From Candidatus Sulfuritelmatomonas gaucii (GTDB lineage: Bacteria; Acidobacteriota; Terriglobia; Terriglobales; Acidobacteriaceae), in assembly GCA_900290245.1 (NCBI GenBank), contig OKRB01000093.1, positions 1-49,699 on the forward strand: DNA of 49,699 nt, given 5' to 3'. The stretch's first letter is position 1; every line of letters begins with the position of its first letter. Positions 25,255 to 34,607 of this stretch are shown here, in pieces. Under the pieces are notes generated by a model, which worked only from the letters and a program-made list of their open reading frames with translations, did not search any database and had not been told where the DNA came from. The position numbers and the translations under genes were made by a program.

Positions 25255-25540
25255 ACTCCTTCCCCGGGTATGGGGTCAATTTAGTGCTCGCGGCAGTGAG
25301 GGGCTCGCCCGCCATCCTGAGCTCAACAAGCGGCAAAAGACCGCATGGCCCAAAATCCGGATTTACGGCTAAATCAGACGGGCAGGCCTGCACAAGCAGG
25401 TTCAAGCCTTTTGATGCTTCCTTTCCATGGTAATGGGATTGGTGGGTTGGCGGCAAAGGGCTGCAGCGTATGGCAAGCAATCGGCGTTCAATGGTGGATT
25501 GGAGGCCCTGAGCCGGGCCTTCATCCCGAACCGCAGGAGA
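25255..25540 (-). other. metK leader region
   Basis: This 286-base gap between metK and the RodZ-like gene, both on the minus strand, holds the metK ribosome-binding site (GGGAAGGAG) and presumably its promoter. I see no gene, terminator or recognisable riboswitch. Confidence 0.5.
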
Positions 25541-26056
25541 TCAGAATCGGGAGGATACCCGTGCCGCCAGGGATCGGAAAGAAGTCCGCAGAACGCCAAG
25601 CGCCATGGAAACCTTGTGCCCCGGCACCACCGAGTGCCACCACCCCTGGCGCACCCCAAGATAGCGAACCATGAAGTATGCGGCCACCGCGACCGACAGC
25701 AGAAGGACCATGGCGCCAATCCAGCGCAGGCGCATCTGGGTCGCCTCACGGCGCAGAATCCTCGCCTTGCCGACGTTGGAGGCAAAGGCCGTCCAGTTGC
25801 GATCGTCGTCGATCATCTGGCCCGACGCGGTATAGGCGCTCAGAAAGCGCTCTGTCCAGTCATGCTGGTCCAGCCCCAGCGCTCCGGCATAGCCGCGCAC
25901 AATGCCCTTGCTCAGGATGCCGCCAGGCAGCAGGCGAAACCTCTCCTGCTCCAGCGCAAGCAGATGGCGCTGGCTGATCTTGGTAACCGCCGCAATGTCT
26001 TCCAGAGCAACGCCCCGCGAAACGCGTTCGTTGCGCAAATCGTCTCCAAAACTCAT
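25541..26056 (-). CDS. RodZ-like membrane protein with cytoplasmic HTH
   Basis: This encodes 171 residues. Residues 1-70 are a RodZ-type (HTH_25) helix-turn-helix: DLRNERVSRGVALEDIAAVTKISQRHLLALEQERF, then LPGGILSKGIVRGYA. A charged linker (75-110) leads to one transmembrane helix at about 111-133 (RWIGAMVLLLSVAVAAYFMV) and a short basic tail of about 40 residues. RodZ links the cell-shape machinery (MreB) to the membrane, but full RodZ has a longer periplasmic beta domain that is missing here. Short proteins of this form are usually annotated as RodZ-like or membrane-bound regulators. It is divergent from the permease at 26279. Confidence 0.8.
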   Translation of the reverse strand: MSFGDDLRNERVSRGVALEDIAAVTKISQRHLLALEQERFRLLPGGILSKGIVRGYAGALGLDQHDWTERFLSAYTASGQMIDDDRNWTAFASNVGKARILRREATQMRLRWIGAMVLLLSVAVAAYFMVRYLGVRQGWWHSVVPGHKVSMALGVLRTSFRSLAARVSSRF

Positions 26057-26278
26057 CGGCGATCCAGGCGGTGCAATAGGCCCATTAAAATTGTATCTTC
26101 ACGATAATCCCGGTTCTATCCCCGGGCAAAGCACGTTTTGGCTTCTTTGCCGCCTGCGGACTCACTTATGTAACCTCTGCCACACCATGCAATTCCGGGT
26201 TCCAGGCACACTCCCGCGCCCGGCTGTTACCCTGAGGGCAGGGCTTTTGGGCCCCGGATTCCGGATTCGCGCTACAAA

Positions 26279-27397
26279 ATGAATAAGTTGATCTTCGCCA
26301 ACTTGCTGCGCCGCCCCCTGCGCTCGGTCATCAGCGTCCTCGCCGTGGCCATTGAAGTCGTCATGATCCTGTCGATCGTGGGCATCTTCATGGGCATGCT
26401 CGACTCCCAGAAGGAACGCACCAACGGTATTGGCGCAGATCTCATGCTGCTGCCGTCTAACGCTAGCTTTTTCAATGGCATAGGCGGTGCTTCCATCCCT
26501 GTCAAGGATGGCATCGCCCTGGCCCGGCTGCCGCACGTGGCCGTGGTTTCGCCGGCGATTCAAAAGATCTCCACAAGCGGCAACGTCGAGATCCTTTACG
26601 GCATTGACTATGAAAGCTTCGACGCACTCAAGCCGTTCCGATTTCTCGCCGGCGGCAGGTTCCAGGGACCGTACGACACCATCATCGACGATGTATTTGC
26701 CGGGACAAAGAATCCAGCGACCGGCAAAATCTTCGCGGTCGGCGACACGGTCATGATTATGGGCCACAAATTCCGCATCTCGGGCATCGTCGATCAGGGC
26801 AAGGGAGGGCGCAAGCTGATTCCCCTCGACACTATGCAACAGCTCATCGGCGCCCAGGGCATGGCCTCGCTCTTCTATATCAAATGCGACAGCCCGACAA
26901 ATGACGACCTGGTCATGCAGAAGATTCGCTCCACGCGCGGCTTTCAGGACAACACACTCACCACTGTCGATAGCTGGCTCGACCAGATGACACCGTCCAA
27001 AGTCCCCGGCTTCAATCTCGCCCTCAAAATCGTCACGGGCATCGCCGTCGTGATCGGCTTTCTGGTGATCTTCCAGTCCATGTATACCGCAGTGCTTGAA
27101 CGCACGCGCGAAATCGGCATTCTCAAATCCATGGGTGCGTCGAAGACGACGATTGTTGGGGTCGTGCTGCGTGAGTGTGCCCTGCTTGCACTCGCAGGCG
27201 ACGTGGTGGGTATCGCGGCAGCCTACGGAGTGCGCCTTGCGATACTTCACTTCTTTCCCACGCAGACCTTCGAGATCACCCCCCTGTGGATCGGTTACGC
27301 CGCTGCCATCGCCTTTATCGGTTCGCTCTGCGGCGCGCTCTATCCGGCCTGGATGGCTGCCCGCAAGGACCCCATCGATGCCCTTGCGTACGAATAG
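26279..27397 (+). CDS. ABC transporter permease, FtsX/MacB type
   Basis: This encodes 372 residues with the MacB/LolCE-type layout. There is a transmembrane helix near residues 15-40 (SVISVLAVAIEVVMILSIVGIFMG) and a large periplasmic domain (about 45-255). Three helices follow in the FtsX domain (about 258-285, 300-325 and 335-360), with the usual motif TREIGILKSMGASKTTI between the first two and the ending ARKDPIDALAYE. Such permeases do not move substrate across the inner membrane but transmit ATP-driven motion to the periplasm, for example in lipoprotein release or efflux. No ATPase gene lies next to it in this window, so its partner must be elsewhere. The start has no strong ribosome-binding site. 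Confidence 0.85.
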   Translation: MNKLIFANLLRRPLRSVISVLAVAIEVVMILSIVGIFMGMLDSQKERTNGIGADLMLLPSNASFFNGIGGASIPVKDGIALARLPHVAVVSPAIQKISTSGNVEILYGIDYESFDALKPFRFLAGGRFQGPYDTIIDDVFAGTKNPATGKIFAVGDTVMIMGHKFRISGIVDQGKGGRKLIPLDTMQQLIGAQGMASLFYIKCDSPTNDDLVMQKIRSTRGFQDNTLTTVDSWLDQMTPSKVPGFNLALKIVTGIAVVIGFLVIFQSMYTAVLERTREIGILKSMGASKTTIVGVVLRECALLALAGDVVGIAAAYGVRLAILHFFPTQTFEITPLWIGYAAAIAFIGSLCGALYPAWMAARKDPIDALAYE

Positions 27398-27666
27398 CGC
27401 GGGCCTTCTTTGCCCGATAAATCATTTCTTTAACTGATTTTGACGCGTTTTCCACCCTGCCGTGTGCTAGGCTGGTCAGGATCAACGGCATCTTTGGAAG
27501 CTATAGCTACTGGGTCCTTGCAGAGCGCGTCACCCGTCTCCCCGGTGCTGATCAATGATCCGCCGGGAGGCTCAGCTCTTTTCGCCGTATCGCCCCCACC
27601 GAGCGGCGCTGCTTTCATTTCTTCCGAAGGTGCTAGAGCAGCCAAACCACCCTACAAGGAGAGCCC

Positions 27667-30600
27667 ATGACCAAGATTTGCAGTTTCTTTCCCCGAATTC
27701 TCGCCGCGTTCGCATTGACGGCGTTTTTCGTGGCCCCCGCCGGCGTATCCGCCTGGTCGCAAACCACCGGCGCAGGCAGCATCAACGGAGCCGTGACCGA
27801 CGTCAATCAGGCAGTCATCCCCACCGCCACTGTGACCGTAATTAACGTCGATACCGGCGTGACCCATCTCTATTCGACCGACTCGGCAGGCTACTATTCC
27901 GCGCCATTTCTCATCCCCGGCCACTATGAGGTCGACGCCTCGGCCCCCAACTTCGGCAAGGTGGAAGAAAAGGGCGTCACGCTTCTGGTTGGCCAGACGG
28001 TCACCATCAATCTCACGCTGAAAATCAGCGCGGCCACCACCACCGTTGAGGTTTCCGCCTCAAACCTGATCCTCGACGTGGAAAAGACTGAGGTTTCCCA
28101 GGTCGTTGATACGAACCTGGTCGCAAACCTGCCCGTGAACGCGCGCAATTGGAGCGACTTTGTGCTGCTCACTCCCAACGTCACGCAGGACGGCAGCAGC
28201 GGCTTGGTCAGCTTCCACGGCATCAGCGGCCTTTACAACCAGAATTATGTAGACGGCGCCAACAACAACCAGATGCTCTTCTCTGAAGCCCGCGGTCGAG
28301 CCAGCGGCGCTCCTTACGTGTACTCGGTCGATTCCATCAAGGAGTTTCAGGCGAACGCTTCAAATTACTCCGTCGAATTCGGCCAGGCTGCCGGCGGCCA
28401 GGTGAACGCGATCACCAAGAGCGGCACCAATAACCTGCACGGCGACCTGTTCTACTTCCTGCGATATCCCTCGCTGAATGCCTTGGATCCGTACACGAAG
28501 TACCAGGCGCTGAACCCCAGCATCAGCGGCGTCGCTCCCGCTGCCGCAGCGTTCCTGCTCACGCAGCCGACGCACCAGCAACAACAGTTCGGCGGCTCGG
28601 TTGGCGGTCCGTTCATCAAGGACCGGCTTTTCTACTTCCTCACCTATGACGGCTTCCGCAAGGTCGGCAAGGCTCTGTATACCGACAATAACTACCTCTC
28701 GACATCGTCGACGCTGCCCGCCGGAGTGAGCCCCGGCAGCAATACCATCTATGCGGGTGCGTGCCCAGCGACGATTACTGCAACGCAGTGCACCAACGGC
28801 ATCCAATTCCTGATCAACGAGTCAACGGCTGCGCCGACGCGCTTTTCCAAGGAAGATGTCTTCTTCCCGCGTTTGGACTTTCACATCAACAGCAAGAACG
28901 ATGCGTTTGTGAACTACAACTGGGTTGACTTTTATTCCGCCTACGGATATAGCTCGGCGGTAACCTTCAGCAACAGCTCGCCATCAACCAACGCTCCCAC
29001 CTACTACCACGAGCGCTTCCTGGTGGCCGGATGGACAACCCAGATCGGCAGCGCCAGCGTGAACGAGGTTCACGGACAGTACGGCAGGGATCTGGAAACG
29101 GCGGGGGCCAATGCTTCCGGTCCATCAGTCGGCATGGGCGTAGACACATTCGGCATGCCAAATGCTCTGCCGCGCAAAGCGGAGCCTGACGAGCACCGCA
29201 TCCAGATCAGCGACGTCTTCTCGACCACCCACGGCCGCCACACTTGGAAATTCGGCGGCGATGCCAATATCATCCACGAAGTCATGATCAACCTCTTCCA
29301 GGGCGGGGGCATTTACAGCTATGGCGATTCAACCAACCTGCTCAAATTCCAGTCCTGGATTCAGGACGCCTTTGCGGGTCAGGCAGGCGACACCGATCCT
29401 TATGCCGGCTACCATTACTCCACGCTGGTTCAGACCGTCGACCAGGTGAACACAACTCCCGGGACACAAGGCAAGGACGACTTCTGGATGAAGATGTACG
29501 ACGGCTATGCCGAGGACGCCTGGAAGATCGGACAGAAGTTTACGGTGACGGCGGGCATACGGTACGACATCCAGCTCACACCCAATCCCGGCCTGGTAAA
29601 CCACCTGTTTGATCCCATCTCGTCGGAGTACACCAGCTCCATCAAGAACGTGACGGACAGGATTCAGCCTCGCGTAGCCTTCTCGTGGACGCCATATAAC
29701 GGCACTGTGGTCCGCGGCGGGTATGGCTTATTCTCCGCGCTCAACCAGGGCAGCACCTACTATGCAATGCGCGTGGAAAATGGCGTGGTGCAGTTGAACT
29801 ACACCTACACAGGATGCTTTTCGAGTACGGCCCCGAACCAGCCTCCCAACACTCCCTGCCCGTCAGTTCCGGGGACAGGTACCACCGCTGCGAAACTGCG
29901 GTATCCGAATCTGCCGGTCCAGCCATCCGGTCCGTCGCTGTCGAGCGCGCAATTCCCGACGGGCGGCGCGGCGCCCGGTGTGACTCCGATAACTGCCGCA
30001 CCCAGCTACAGCTTCCACGGGCTCGATCCGAACTTCGTGCCGCCTTTCGCCCACGAGATGAACCTGAGCCTGGAACAGGCGCTGCCCGGCAAGCTCTCAC
30101 TCCAGGTGGGATATGTCGGTACTCGCGGAATGCGGCTGCCGGTCTTTCTGGATGCAGAACTGGTGGGCCAGCAGCCCCACGGTTTGGCAACCTACCTCGT
30201 GCAAGACGCGAGCAACAATATCACCAAAACCATCACCGCGCCGGTCTACCTGCCGACCGATCGGCGGCCGGCACTCAATAGCGCCGGTCAGCAGCTATCG
30301 AGCTTCAACACCGGCTACAGTATCGCCAACACCTGGTACAACGCGATGGCCGTCACCGTCCGCCGTCCCTTCGCGAACGGAATTGAAGTGTTGGGCAATT
30401 ACACCTGGGCGCATGCCTCAGATGACGGCCAGGTACAGGGCGCCAACGGTACCTTCTACGGCGGCGACGTCCCGACCGACCCAAATAACATCCGGTTCGA
30501 CAATGGACCGTCGGACATTGATATCCGCAACCGTGGATCGATCACATTTGTTTATCAGCCGACCTTCAAGGTCAGCAATATGTTGGCGAATCAACTTGCA

Positions 30601-31149
30601 AACGGTTGGCAATTCTCAGGCGCTGAGATTGCTTCGAACGGCGAGCCGATCTTCCTCGGCGTCAGCGGCACCATCTATTCGGGGAATACCGTTGGTTCAA
30701 GCTACGCAGATGAGAGCGGCATCTTTGGCGGGGCCATGAGTTCGAGCACGGGCAGCGCCACCAACGGTCGTCCTCCTCAGGTCGGGCGCAACAGCATTCC
30801 CATGCCGGGGTTCAACGACTTTGATATGCGCCTGACGCGCAATATCAAAATCCACGAGAATATCTCGCTGCAGCTCAACGCTGAAGCCTTCAACTTGCTC
30901 AACCACAAAATCGTCACCGGCGTAAACGGCACCTACACAACATTCCTGGGGCCCGGAGCAAAGGCAACCGCCGGATCGGCGACGTACACCTGCGCGACGG
31001 TTACGCCGCCGACGGGATCGCGAGAAACCGGATGCTTTGTGCCCTATACGGGCACTCTGCTCTCGACCTTCGACGTGACGTCAAGCACCAGCAGCAGCAC
31101 GCTGTATGGCTCGCGGCAACTGCAGGTCTCGGGCAAGTTGTTCTTCTAA
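27667..31149 (+). CDS. TonB-dependent receptor, Oar-like, with carboxypeptidase-regulatory-like domain
   Basis: This encodes 1160 residues. After a signal peptide (about 1-33), residues 36-120 are a carboxypeptidase D regulatory-like beta domain (GSINGAVTDVNQAVIPTATV, then GYYSAPFLIPGHYEV). A plug domain follows at about 125-240 (FHGISGLYNQNYVDGANNN, SIKEFQANASNYSVEFGQAAGGQVNAITKSG), then a large beta barrel to the C-terminus ending LQVSGKLFF. This architecture is greatly expanded in Acidobacteriota and is thought to import large nutrients such as glycans across the outer membrane. AAGGAGA precedes the ATG by seven bases. It is monocistronic, with a long leader and its own terminator at 31175. 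The substrate cannot be read from sequence, and no clear TonB box was seen. Confidence 0.93.
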   Translation: MTKICSFFPRILAAFALTAFFVAPAGVSAWSQTTGAGSINGAVTDVNQAVIPTATVTVINVDTGVTHLYSTDSAGYYSAPFLIPGHYEVDASAPNFGKVEEKGVTLLVGQTVTINLTLKISAATTTVEVSASNLILDVEKTEVSQVVDTNLVANLPVNARNWSDFVLLTPNVTQDGSSGLVSFHGISGLYNQNYVDGANNNQMLFSEARGRASGAPYVYSVDSIKEFQANASNYSVEFGQAAGGQVNAITKSGTNNLHGDLFYFLRYPSLNALDPYTKYQALNPSISGVAPAAAAFLLTQPTHQQQQFGGSVGGPFIKDRLFYFLTYDGFRKVGKALYTDNNYLSTSSTLPAGVSPGSNTIYAGACPATITATQCTNGIQFLINESTAAPTRFSKEDVFFPRLDFHINSKNDAFVNYNWVDFYSAYGYSSAVTFSNSSPSTNAPTYYHERFLVAGWTTQIGSASVNEVHGQYGRDLETAGANASGPSVGMGVDTFGMPNALPRKAEPDEHRIQISDVFSTTHGRHTWKFGGDANIIHEVMINLFQGGGIYSYGDSTNLLKFQSWIQDAFAGQAGDTDPYAGYHYSTLVQTVDQVNTTPGTQGKDDFWMKMYDGYAEDAWKIGQKFTVTAGIRYDIQLTPNPGLVNHLFDPISSEYTSSIKNVTDRIQPRVAFSWTPYNGTVVRGGYGLFSALNQGSTYYAMRVENGVVQLNYTYTGCFSSTAPNQPPNTPCPSVPGTGTTAAKLRYPNLPVQPSGPSLSSAQFPTGGAAPGVTPITAAPSYSFHGLDPNFVPPFAHEMNLSLEQALPGKLSLQVGYVGTRGMRLPVFLDAELVGQQPHGLATYLVQDASNNITKTITAPVYLPTDRRPALNSAGQQLSSFNTGYSIANTWYNAMAVTVRRPFANGIEVLGNYTWAHASDDGQVQGANGTFYGGDVPTDPNNIRFDNGPSDIDIRNRGSITFVYQPTFKVSNMLANQLANGWQFSGAEIASNGEPIFLGVSGTIYSGNTVGSSYADESGIFGGAMSSSTGSATNGRPPQVGRNSIPMPGFNDFDMRLTRNIKIHENISLQLNAEAFNLLNHKIVTGVNGTYTTFLGPGAKATAGSATYTCATVTPPTGSRETGCFVPYTGTLLSTFDVTSSTSSSTLYGSRQLQVSGKLFF

Positions 31150-31174
31150 ACCCGGGCAAGAGCGTAACACAACA

Positions 31175-31203
31175 GGGCGGCAGCTTCGGCTGCCGCCCTT
31201 TTT
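31175..31203 (+). terminator. Strong rho-independent terminator of the TonB receptor gene
   Basis: GGGCGGCAGC (31175-31184), loop TTCG, GCTGCCGCCC (31189-31198), then TTTTT. This is a perfect ten-pair stem with a UUCG tetraloop, 25 bases after the stop codon. Confidence 0.95.
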
Positions 31204-31210
31204 GTGTGCT

Positions 31211-31253
31211 GCCAGGTAGCGCCGGCCCCATGGCCGGTGTCCACGCCGCTGGC
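31211..31253. repeat. REP-like repeat (copy 2)
   Basis: GTAGCGCCGGCC (31216-31227) and the near-complement GGCCGGT follow directly after the terminator, flanked by GCCAG and CTGGC. The first 12 bases equal the minus-strand start of the repeat at 22643-22691. Confidence 0.55.
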
Positions 31254-31333
31254 TAAATACCCGTACTGATCAGCGATACTTGAAAGTGGACTCCCAAATC
31301 TGTCATACGTACCGGGGAGCCGCCGAGGCCATC

Positions 31334-32338
31334 ATGCAAGTGGAAACCCGGACTCTCGTATCCCTCGACGCCATCCGCGCCGCAGCGCAGCGCATCGCCG
31401 CCATCGCCATGAAAACGCCGCTGGTTCGCGCGGCTTTTCCGGGCATCTCAGGCCATGGCACCGGCAGGGAAATCTGGCTCAAAGCCGAGAGCCTGCAGCC
31501 CATCGGAGCCTTCAAGATTCGCGGGGCCTCCAACAAAATTCTTCAGCTCACGCCCGCCGAAATCGCGCGCGGCGTCATCACCTATTCGAGCGGCAACCAC
31601 GCACAGGGTGTCGCCTATGCAGCGCGCGAAGTTGGCGCCAAGGCGGTCATCGTCATGCCCTCGAACGCCCCGGCCATCAAGCGCGCCGCAACACTGGCGC
31701 TGGGTGCCGAAATCGTCGATGTCGGCCCGGCCTCAAGCGAACGGCTGGCCAAGGCAGAGGAACTCGTTCGCGAGCACGGCTACGTTGTCATCCCTCCCTA
31801 CGACGACGAGCAGATCATCGCCGGGCAGGGAACCTGCGGCCTCGAGATTGTGCAAGAGCTCACCGACGTGGATTTAGTCGTATCGCCGGTTTCCGGTGGA
31901 GGCCTGCTGAGCGGCATTGCTGCGGCCGTCAAGCAGATCCGTCCTCAAACTAAGGTTTTTGGCATCGAGCCGGAGCTGGCTGCCGACACCGCAGAGAGTT
32001 TTCGCACCGGGAAAATCGCCACCTGGACTGCGGAACAGACCAGCCGCACACTGGCCGACGGCCTGCGCACGCAAAGCGTCGGCGTGCGCAACTTCGCTCA
32101 TATTCAAGCCTACGTTGACGGCATTGTCACCGTCACCGAGGCGGAGATTCGCGCCGCCATGCGCGCCATCGTCGCCGCAACGCGGCTGGTGCCGGAGCCC
32201 AGCGGTGCCGTTGCCACGGCCGCGCTCCTCTTTCATGCGCACGAACTGCCGCCCTATCGCAAGGCCGTGGCCTTGGTGAGCGGCGGCAACGTCGACCCGG
32301 TGCTCCTGGCCCAAGTGCTCACCGAAAGCGCGTCGTAG
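31334..32338 (+). CDS. Threonine/serine dehydratase, PLP-dependent (no ACT domain)
   Basis: This encodes 334 residues from the ATG at 31334 (GAGG nine bases upstream to the A of ATG); a TTG at 31280 would add 18 residues. It is a fold type II PLP enzyme that deaminates threonine or serine to the 2-oxoacid. K61 in PIGAFKIRGA binds PLP, SSGNHAQG (85-92) holds the substrate-binding loop, and SPVSGGGLLSG binds the cofactor phosphate. The C-terminal regulatory ACT domain of biosynthetic IlvA is absent, which is typical of the catabolic TdcB or serine racemase-like branch. The SH3/TPR gene starts 12 bases downstream and may be co-transcribed. Which amino acid is preferred cannot be decided from sequence. 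Confidence 0.92.
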   Translation: MQVETRTLVSLDAIRAAAQRIAAIAMKTPLVRAAFPGISGHGTGREIWLKAESLQPIGAFKIRGASNKILQLTPAEIARGVITYSSGNHAQGVAYAAREVGAKAVIVMPSNAPAIKRAATLALGAEIVDVGPASSERLAKAEELVREHGYVVIPPYDDEQIIAGQGTCGLEIVQELTDVDLVVSPVSGGGLLSGIAAAVKQIRPQTKVFGIEPELAADTAESFRTGKIATWTAEQTSRTLADGLRTQSVGVRNFAHIQAYVDGIVTVTEAEIRAAMRAIVAATRLVPEPSGAVATAALLFHAHELPPYRKAVALVSGGNVDPVLLAQVLTESAS

Positions 32339-32350
32339 CGTCGTTCAACT

Positions 32351-33394
32351 ATGATCGACACTGTGATGACACCGCGCATTTCCGCCTGCCGCGCTCTCGC
32401 CTTCGGAGCCGCGCTTGCCTGCGCCGCGCTTCCTGTTGCTGGGCAAAAAAAGCAGCCGGAGCTGGTCAAGCCCATGGCCGGCCCGCGTGCCACGGTCCTG
32501 CGCATCACGCCGCTTTACATCTCGCCTGACACCGGCTCGCAAAGGGTTGACAGGGTGCAGGTCGGCCGCGAGATGGTAGTTGCCGAAAAAAGCGGCCCCT
32601 GGGTGCGGGTCTACGCCAATACCGATGTCCAGGAGCAACAGGAAAACGACAGGGACGCCCCGATGGTCGGCGGCGATGAGGTGCCGCCTCCCATCTCCGG
32701 ATGGATGCAGGCCAATGGGGTCGTGGAGGAGTCCACACCCGACGCCGACAAGATCATCATGGGCGCGGCAGTCAACGAGGAAACGCTGGCCTCCAATCCG
32801 CGTGGCCCGGCGAACGCAGCCCAGAGCGCGCGCATGCTCTACCGCCGCGTAGTCGAAATGTTCCCCAACTCCCCGCTCGCGCCTGAAGCTGCATGGCGCG
32901 CCGCCGACATTCAGTGGCAGATTCAGAAAACGGATGCGTCAACCCTGCCTTCAGCCCACGAGAAGAGCGCTGTTTTTCGCCAGGGCATGGACGAAGACGA
33001 ACTGAGAAAAGTCATCAAGTACTATCCGCGCACGCGCTGGGCGGCGCTGGCGGCCTTTGACCTCATCGACAACAAACTCTGCGGCGATTGGCAGGGCTCC
33101 GCACAATGCCCTGAGAAAGAAGCTGATCTTTATCTGAAATATGCCAACGAATACCCCGACGGTCCGCGCACCGCGCGTGCCCTTTACGAAGCCGTCTATC
33201 GCTTTGCGGTGCTCAAGGACATGTATGCAGCCGATGGCAACGACCGCAAGACCAGCGACGCTCTCAACCAGGCGCATTCCATTTTGGCCCAGTTGAAAGC
33301 CCACTTTGCCGACTCCGACTACTCCTTGCGCGCAGGAGCGCTGGCGTACAAATTGGATCAGGGCGTTCCTGTTTTTGGCGTCGACATGGAGTGA
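32351..33394 (+). CDS. Exported SH3-like/TPR-like protein
   Basis: This encodes 347 residues. A signal peptide (ALAFGAALACAALPVAGQ, from the second Met at 32366) targets it to the periplasm; the true start may be 32351 or 32366, since neither has a clear ribosome-binding site. Residues about 45-125 read as a bacterial SH3-like domain (ATVLRITPLYISPDTGSQRVDRVQVGRE, VVAEKSGPWVRVYA, ISGWMQANGVV). The rest is helical with TPR/BamD-like pairs (YRRVVEMFPNSPLAPEAAWRAADIQW, LRKVIKYYPRTRWAALAAFDLI, LKYANEYPDGPRTARALYEAVY). SH3-like plus TPR proteins generally act in the cell envelope, for example near peptidoglycan. A precise role is not known. Confidence 0.8.
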   Translation: MIDTVMTPRISACRALAFGAALACAALPVAGQKKQPELVKPMAGPRATVLRITPLYISPDTGSQRVDRVQVGREMVVAEKSGPWVRVYANTDVQEQQENDRDAPMVGGDEVPPPISGWMQANGVVEESTPDADKIIMGAAVNEETLASNPRGPANAAQSARMLYRRVVEMFPNSPLAPEAAWRAADIQWQIQKTDASTLPSAHEKSAVFRQGMDEDELRKVIKYYPRTRWAALAAFDLIDNKLCGDWQGSAQCPEKEADLYLKYANEYPDGPRTARALYEAVYRFAVLKDMYAADGNDRKTSDALNQAHSILAQLKAHFADSDYSLRAGALAYKLDQGVPVFGVDME

Positions 33395-33469
33395 GCCGTC
33401 CGTGCCCTCCTTTGTTGGTATCCTGATTCTTCGCCACATTTTAAAGATTGACTGAAACCGGGAGGCTTC

Positions 33470-34351
33470 TTGAGCCCTTATATCTTGTCCATCCTTTTGG
33501 GAATTGTGGAAGGTTTGACTGAATTCTTGCCCGTCAGTTCCACGGCTCACCTCCGCATTGCTGAAGCATTCATGAAGATCCCGCTCGACGACCCCTATTG
33601 GATGATGTACACCATCGTCATTCAGGTGGGCGCCATCTTCGCACTGTGCCTGTTGTTCCTGGAGCGGATTCTTAACTTCATGCGCACATTCCCCGCCGGT
33701 GAACGCGGCGATCGCAACTGGTTAACCCACCCCATCTCGCTCACCCTTATCGCCTTTGCCTGCACCTCGGCGCCGGCGCTCCTGCTGCGTAAATGGAGCG
33801 AGAAAAACCTTGGCAGTCTCAATGCGATGGCGCTGGCGCTGGTTTTGGGCGGCGTCATAATGTGGATCGTCGATGTGTGGAGCACGCGCTATGAACCCAG
33901 CACCACCCACGTAGAAGAAATGTCGTTACCGCAAGCCGTGTGGATCGGGATCTGCCAAACGCTCTCCGCCATCTTTCCCGGCACCTCGCGCTCCATGTCC
34001 ACCATTGCTGCCGGCCAGATTGCCGGTCTCGACCGGCCCTCCGCCCTTGAATTCAGCTTTCTCCTTTCCATTCCCACCATGATCGCTGCCACGGGGTGGG
34101 ATCTCTTGAAGGAGATTCATGTCAGCAAGGCCGCGGGCGCAGCCGGTTTGGCCTCCGCACAAGTCGTCATGAACCAGGAGCGATGGATCGTGCTCATCAT
34201 CGGTACCGTCGTGTCATTCATCGTGGCTCTCGGCGTGGTGGAGTGGTTCCTTCACTGGGTCCGCAAGCACGGCTTCGTGCCGTTCGCCATCTATCGCATC
34301 CTGCTCGGCGGCTGGCTGCTGTTCTGGGGCGCAAAGTACATCGGTGGCTGA
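33470..34351 (+). CDS. uppP: Undecaprenyl-diphosphatase
   Basis: This encodes 293 residues, a multi-spanning inner-membrane enzyme that dephosphorylates undecaprenyl diphosphate so that the carrier lipid can be reused for peptidoglycan and other envelope polymers; it also gives bacitracin resistance. The motifs EGLTEFLPVSSTAHL (residues about 13-27) and PGTSRSMSTIAAG (about 167-179) carry the catalytic Glu, Ser and Arg. About eight hydrophobic segments are visible. The start is a TTG at 33470, four bases after GGGAGG; no better start is in frame. It stands alone and is followed by the IS remnant. Confidence 0.97.
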   Translation: MSPYILSILLGIVEGLTEFLPVSSTAHLRIAEAFMKIPLDDPYWMMYTIVIQVGAIFALCLLFLERILNFMRTFPAGERGDRNWLTHPISLTLIAFACTSAPALLLRKWSEKNLGSLNAMALALVLGGVIMWIVDVWSTRYEPSTTHVEEMSLPQAVWIGICQTLSAIFPGTSRSMSTIAAGQIAGLDRPSALEFSFLLSIPTMIAATGWDLLKEIHVSKAAGAAGLASAQVVMNQERWIVLIIGTVVSFIVALGVVEWFLHWVRKHGFVPFAIYRILLGGWLLFWGAKYIGG

Positions 34352-34466
34352 AGCATTTTCGGAAATTCTGTAGATCGAAAGCAAACATTCAAGTCGCCGC
34401 GACCCGAGAAAGCGGCGACCTAGATCCGATCTCGACAGGACCACACCGTTTCGTGGCCGCTTTCTA

Positions 34467-34607
34467 TCACGCGCAATGAAGCGCTTCCGTCAGTTTGACC
34501 GCGCCGAGCACGTTTGTGATGCGCTTCAGGTTATTCGCCATCGTCGCGAGGCCGATCTCGACCGTTGCACCGAACAATCCTGTGTTGCCGGTGAGAACGA
34601 AGGCTAG
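34467..34607 (-). pseudogene. C-terminal fragment of an IS1182/IS5-like transposase
   Basis: On the minus strand, the frame ending at a TGA (34467-34469) reads ATVEIGLATMANNLKRITNV, followed by LGAVKLTEALHCA. This resembles the C-terminus of IS1182/IS5-type DDE transposases, where a helix like LAYNLKRVxNILG is typical. Only about 45 codons remain and the frame is interrupted upstream at about 34608, directly beside the stop of the neighbouring gene (34604-34606). A perfect 8-base inverted pair, GTCGCCGC/GCGGCGAC, lies at 34393-34419 and may be an old IS end. The fragment is non-functional. Confidence 0.7.

Noticed and set aside
25255..25480. SAM riboswitch in the metK leader
   Set aside because: None of the known SAM riboswitch cores could be recognised in the leader.
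34393..34419. Hairpin GTCGCCGC/GCGGCGAC as terminator of uppP
   Set aside because: The loop is 11 bases and no T tract follows; it may instead belong to the IS remnant.
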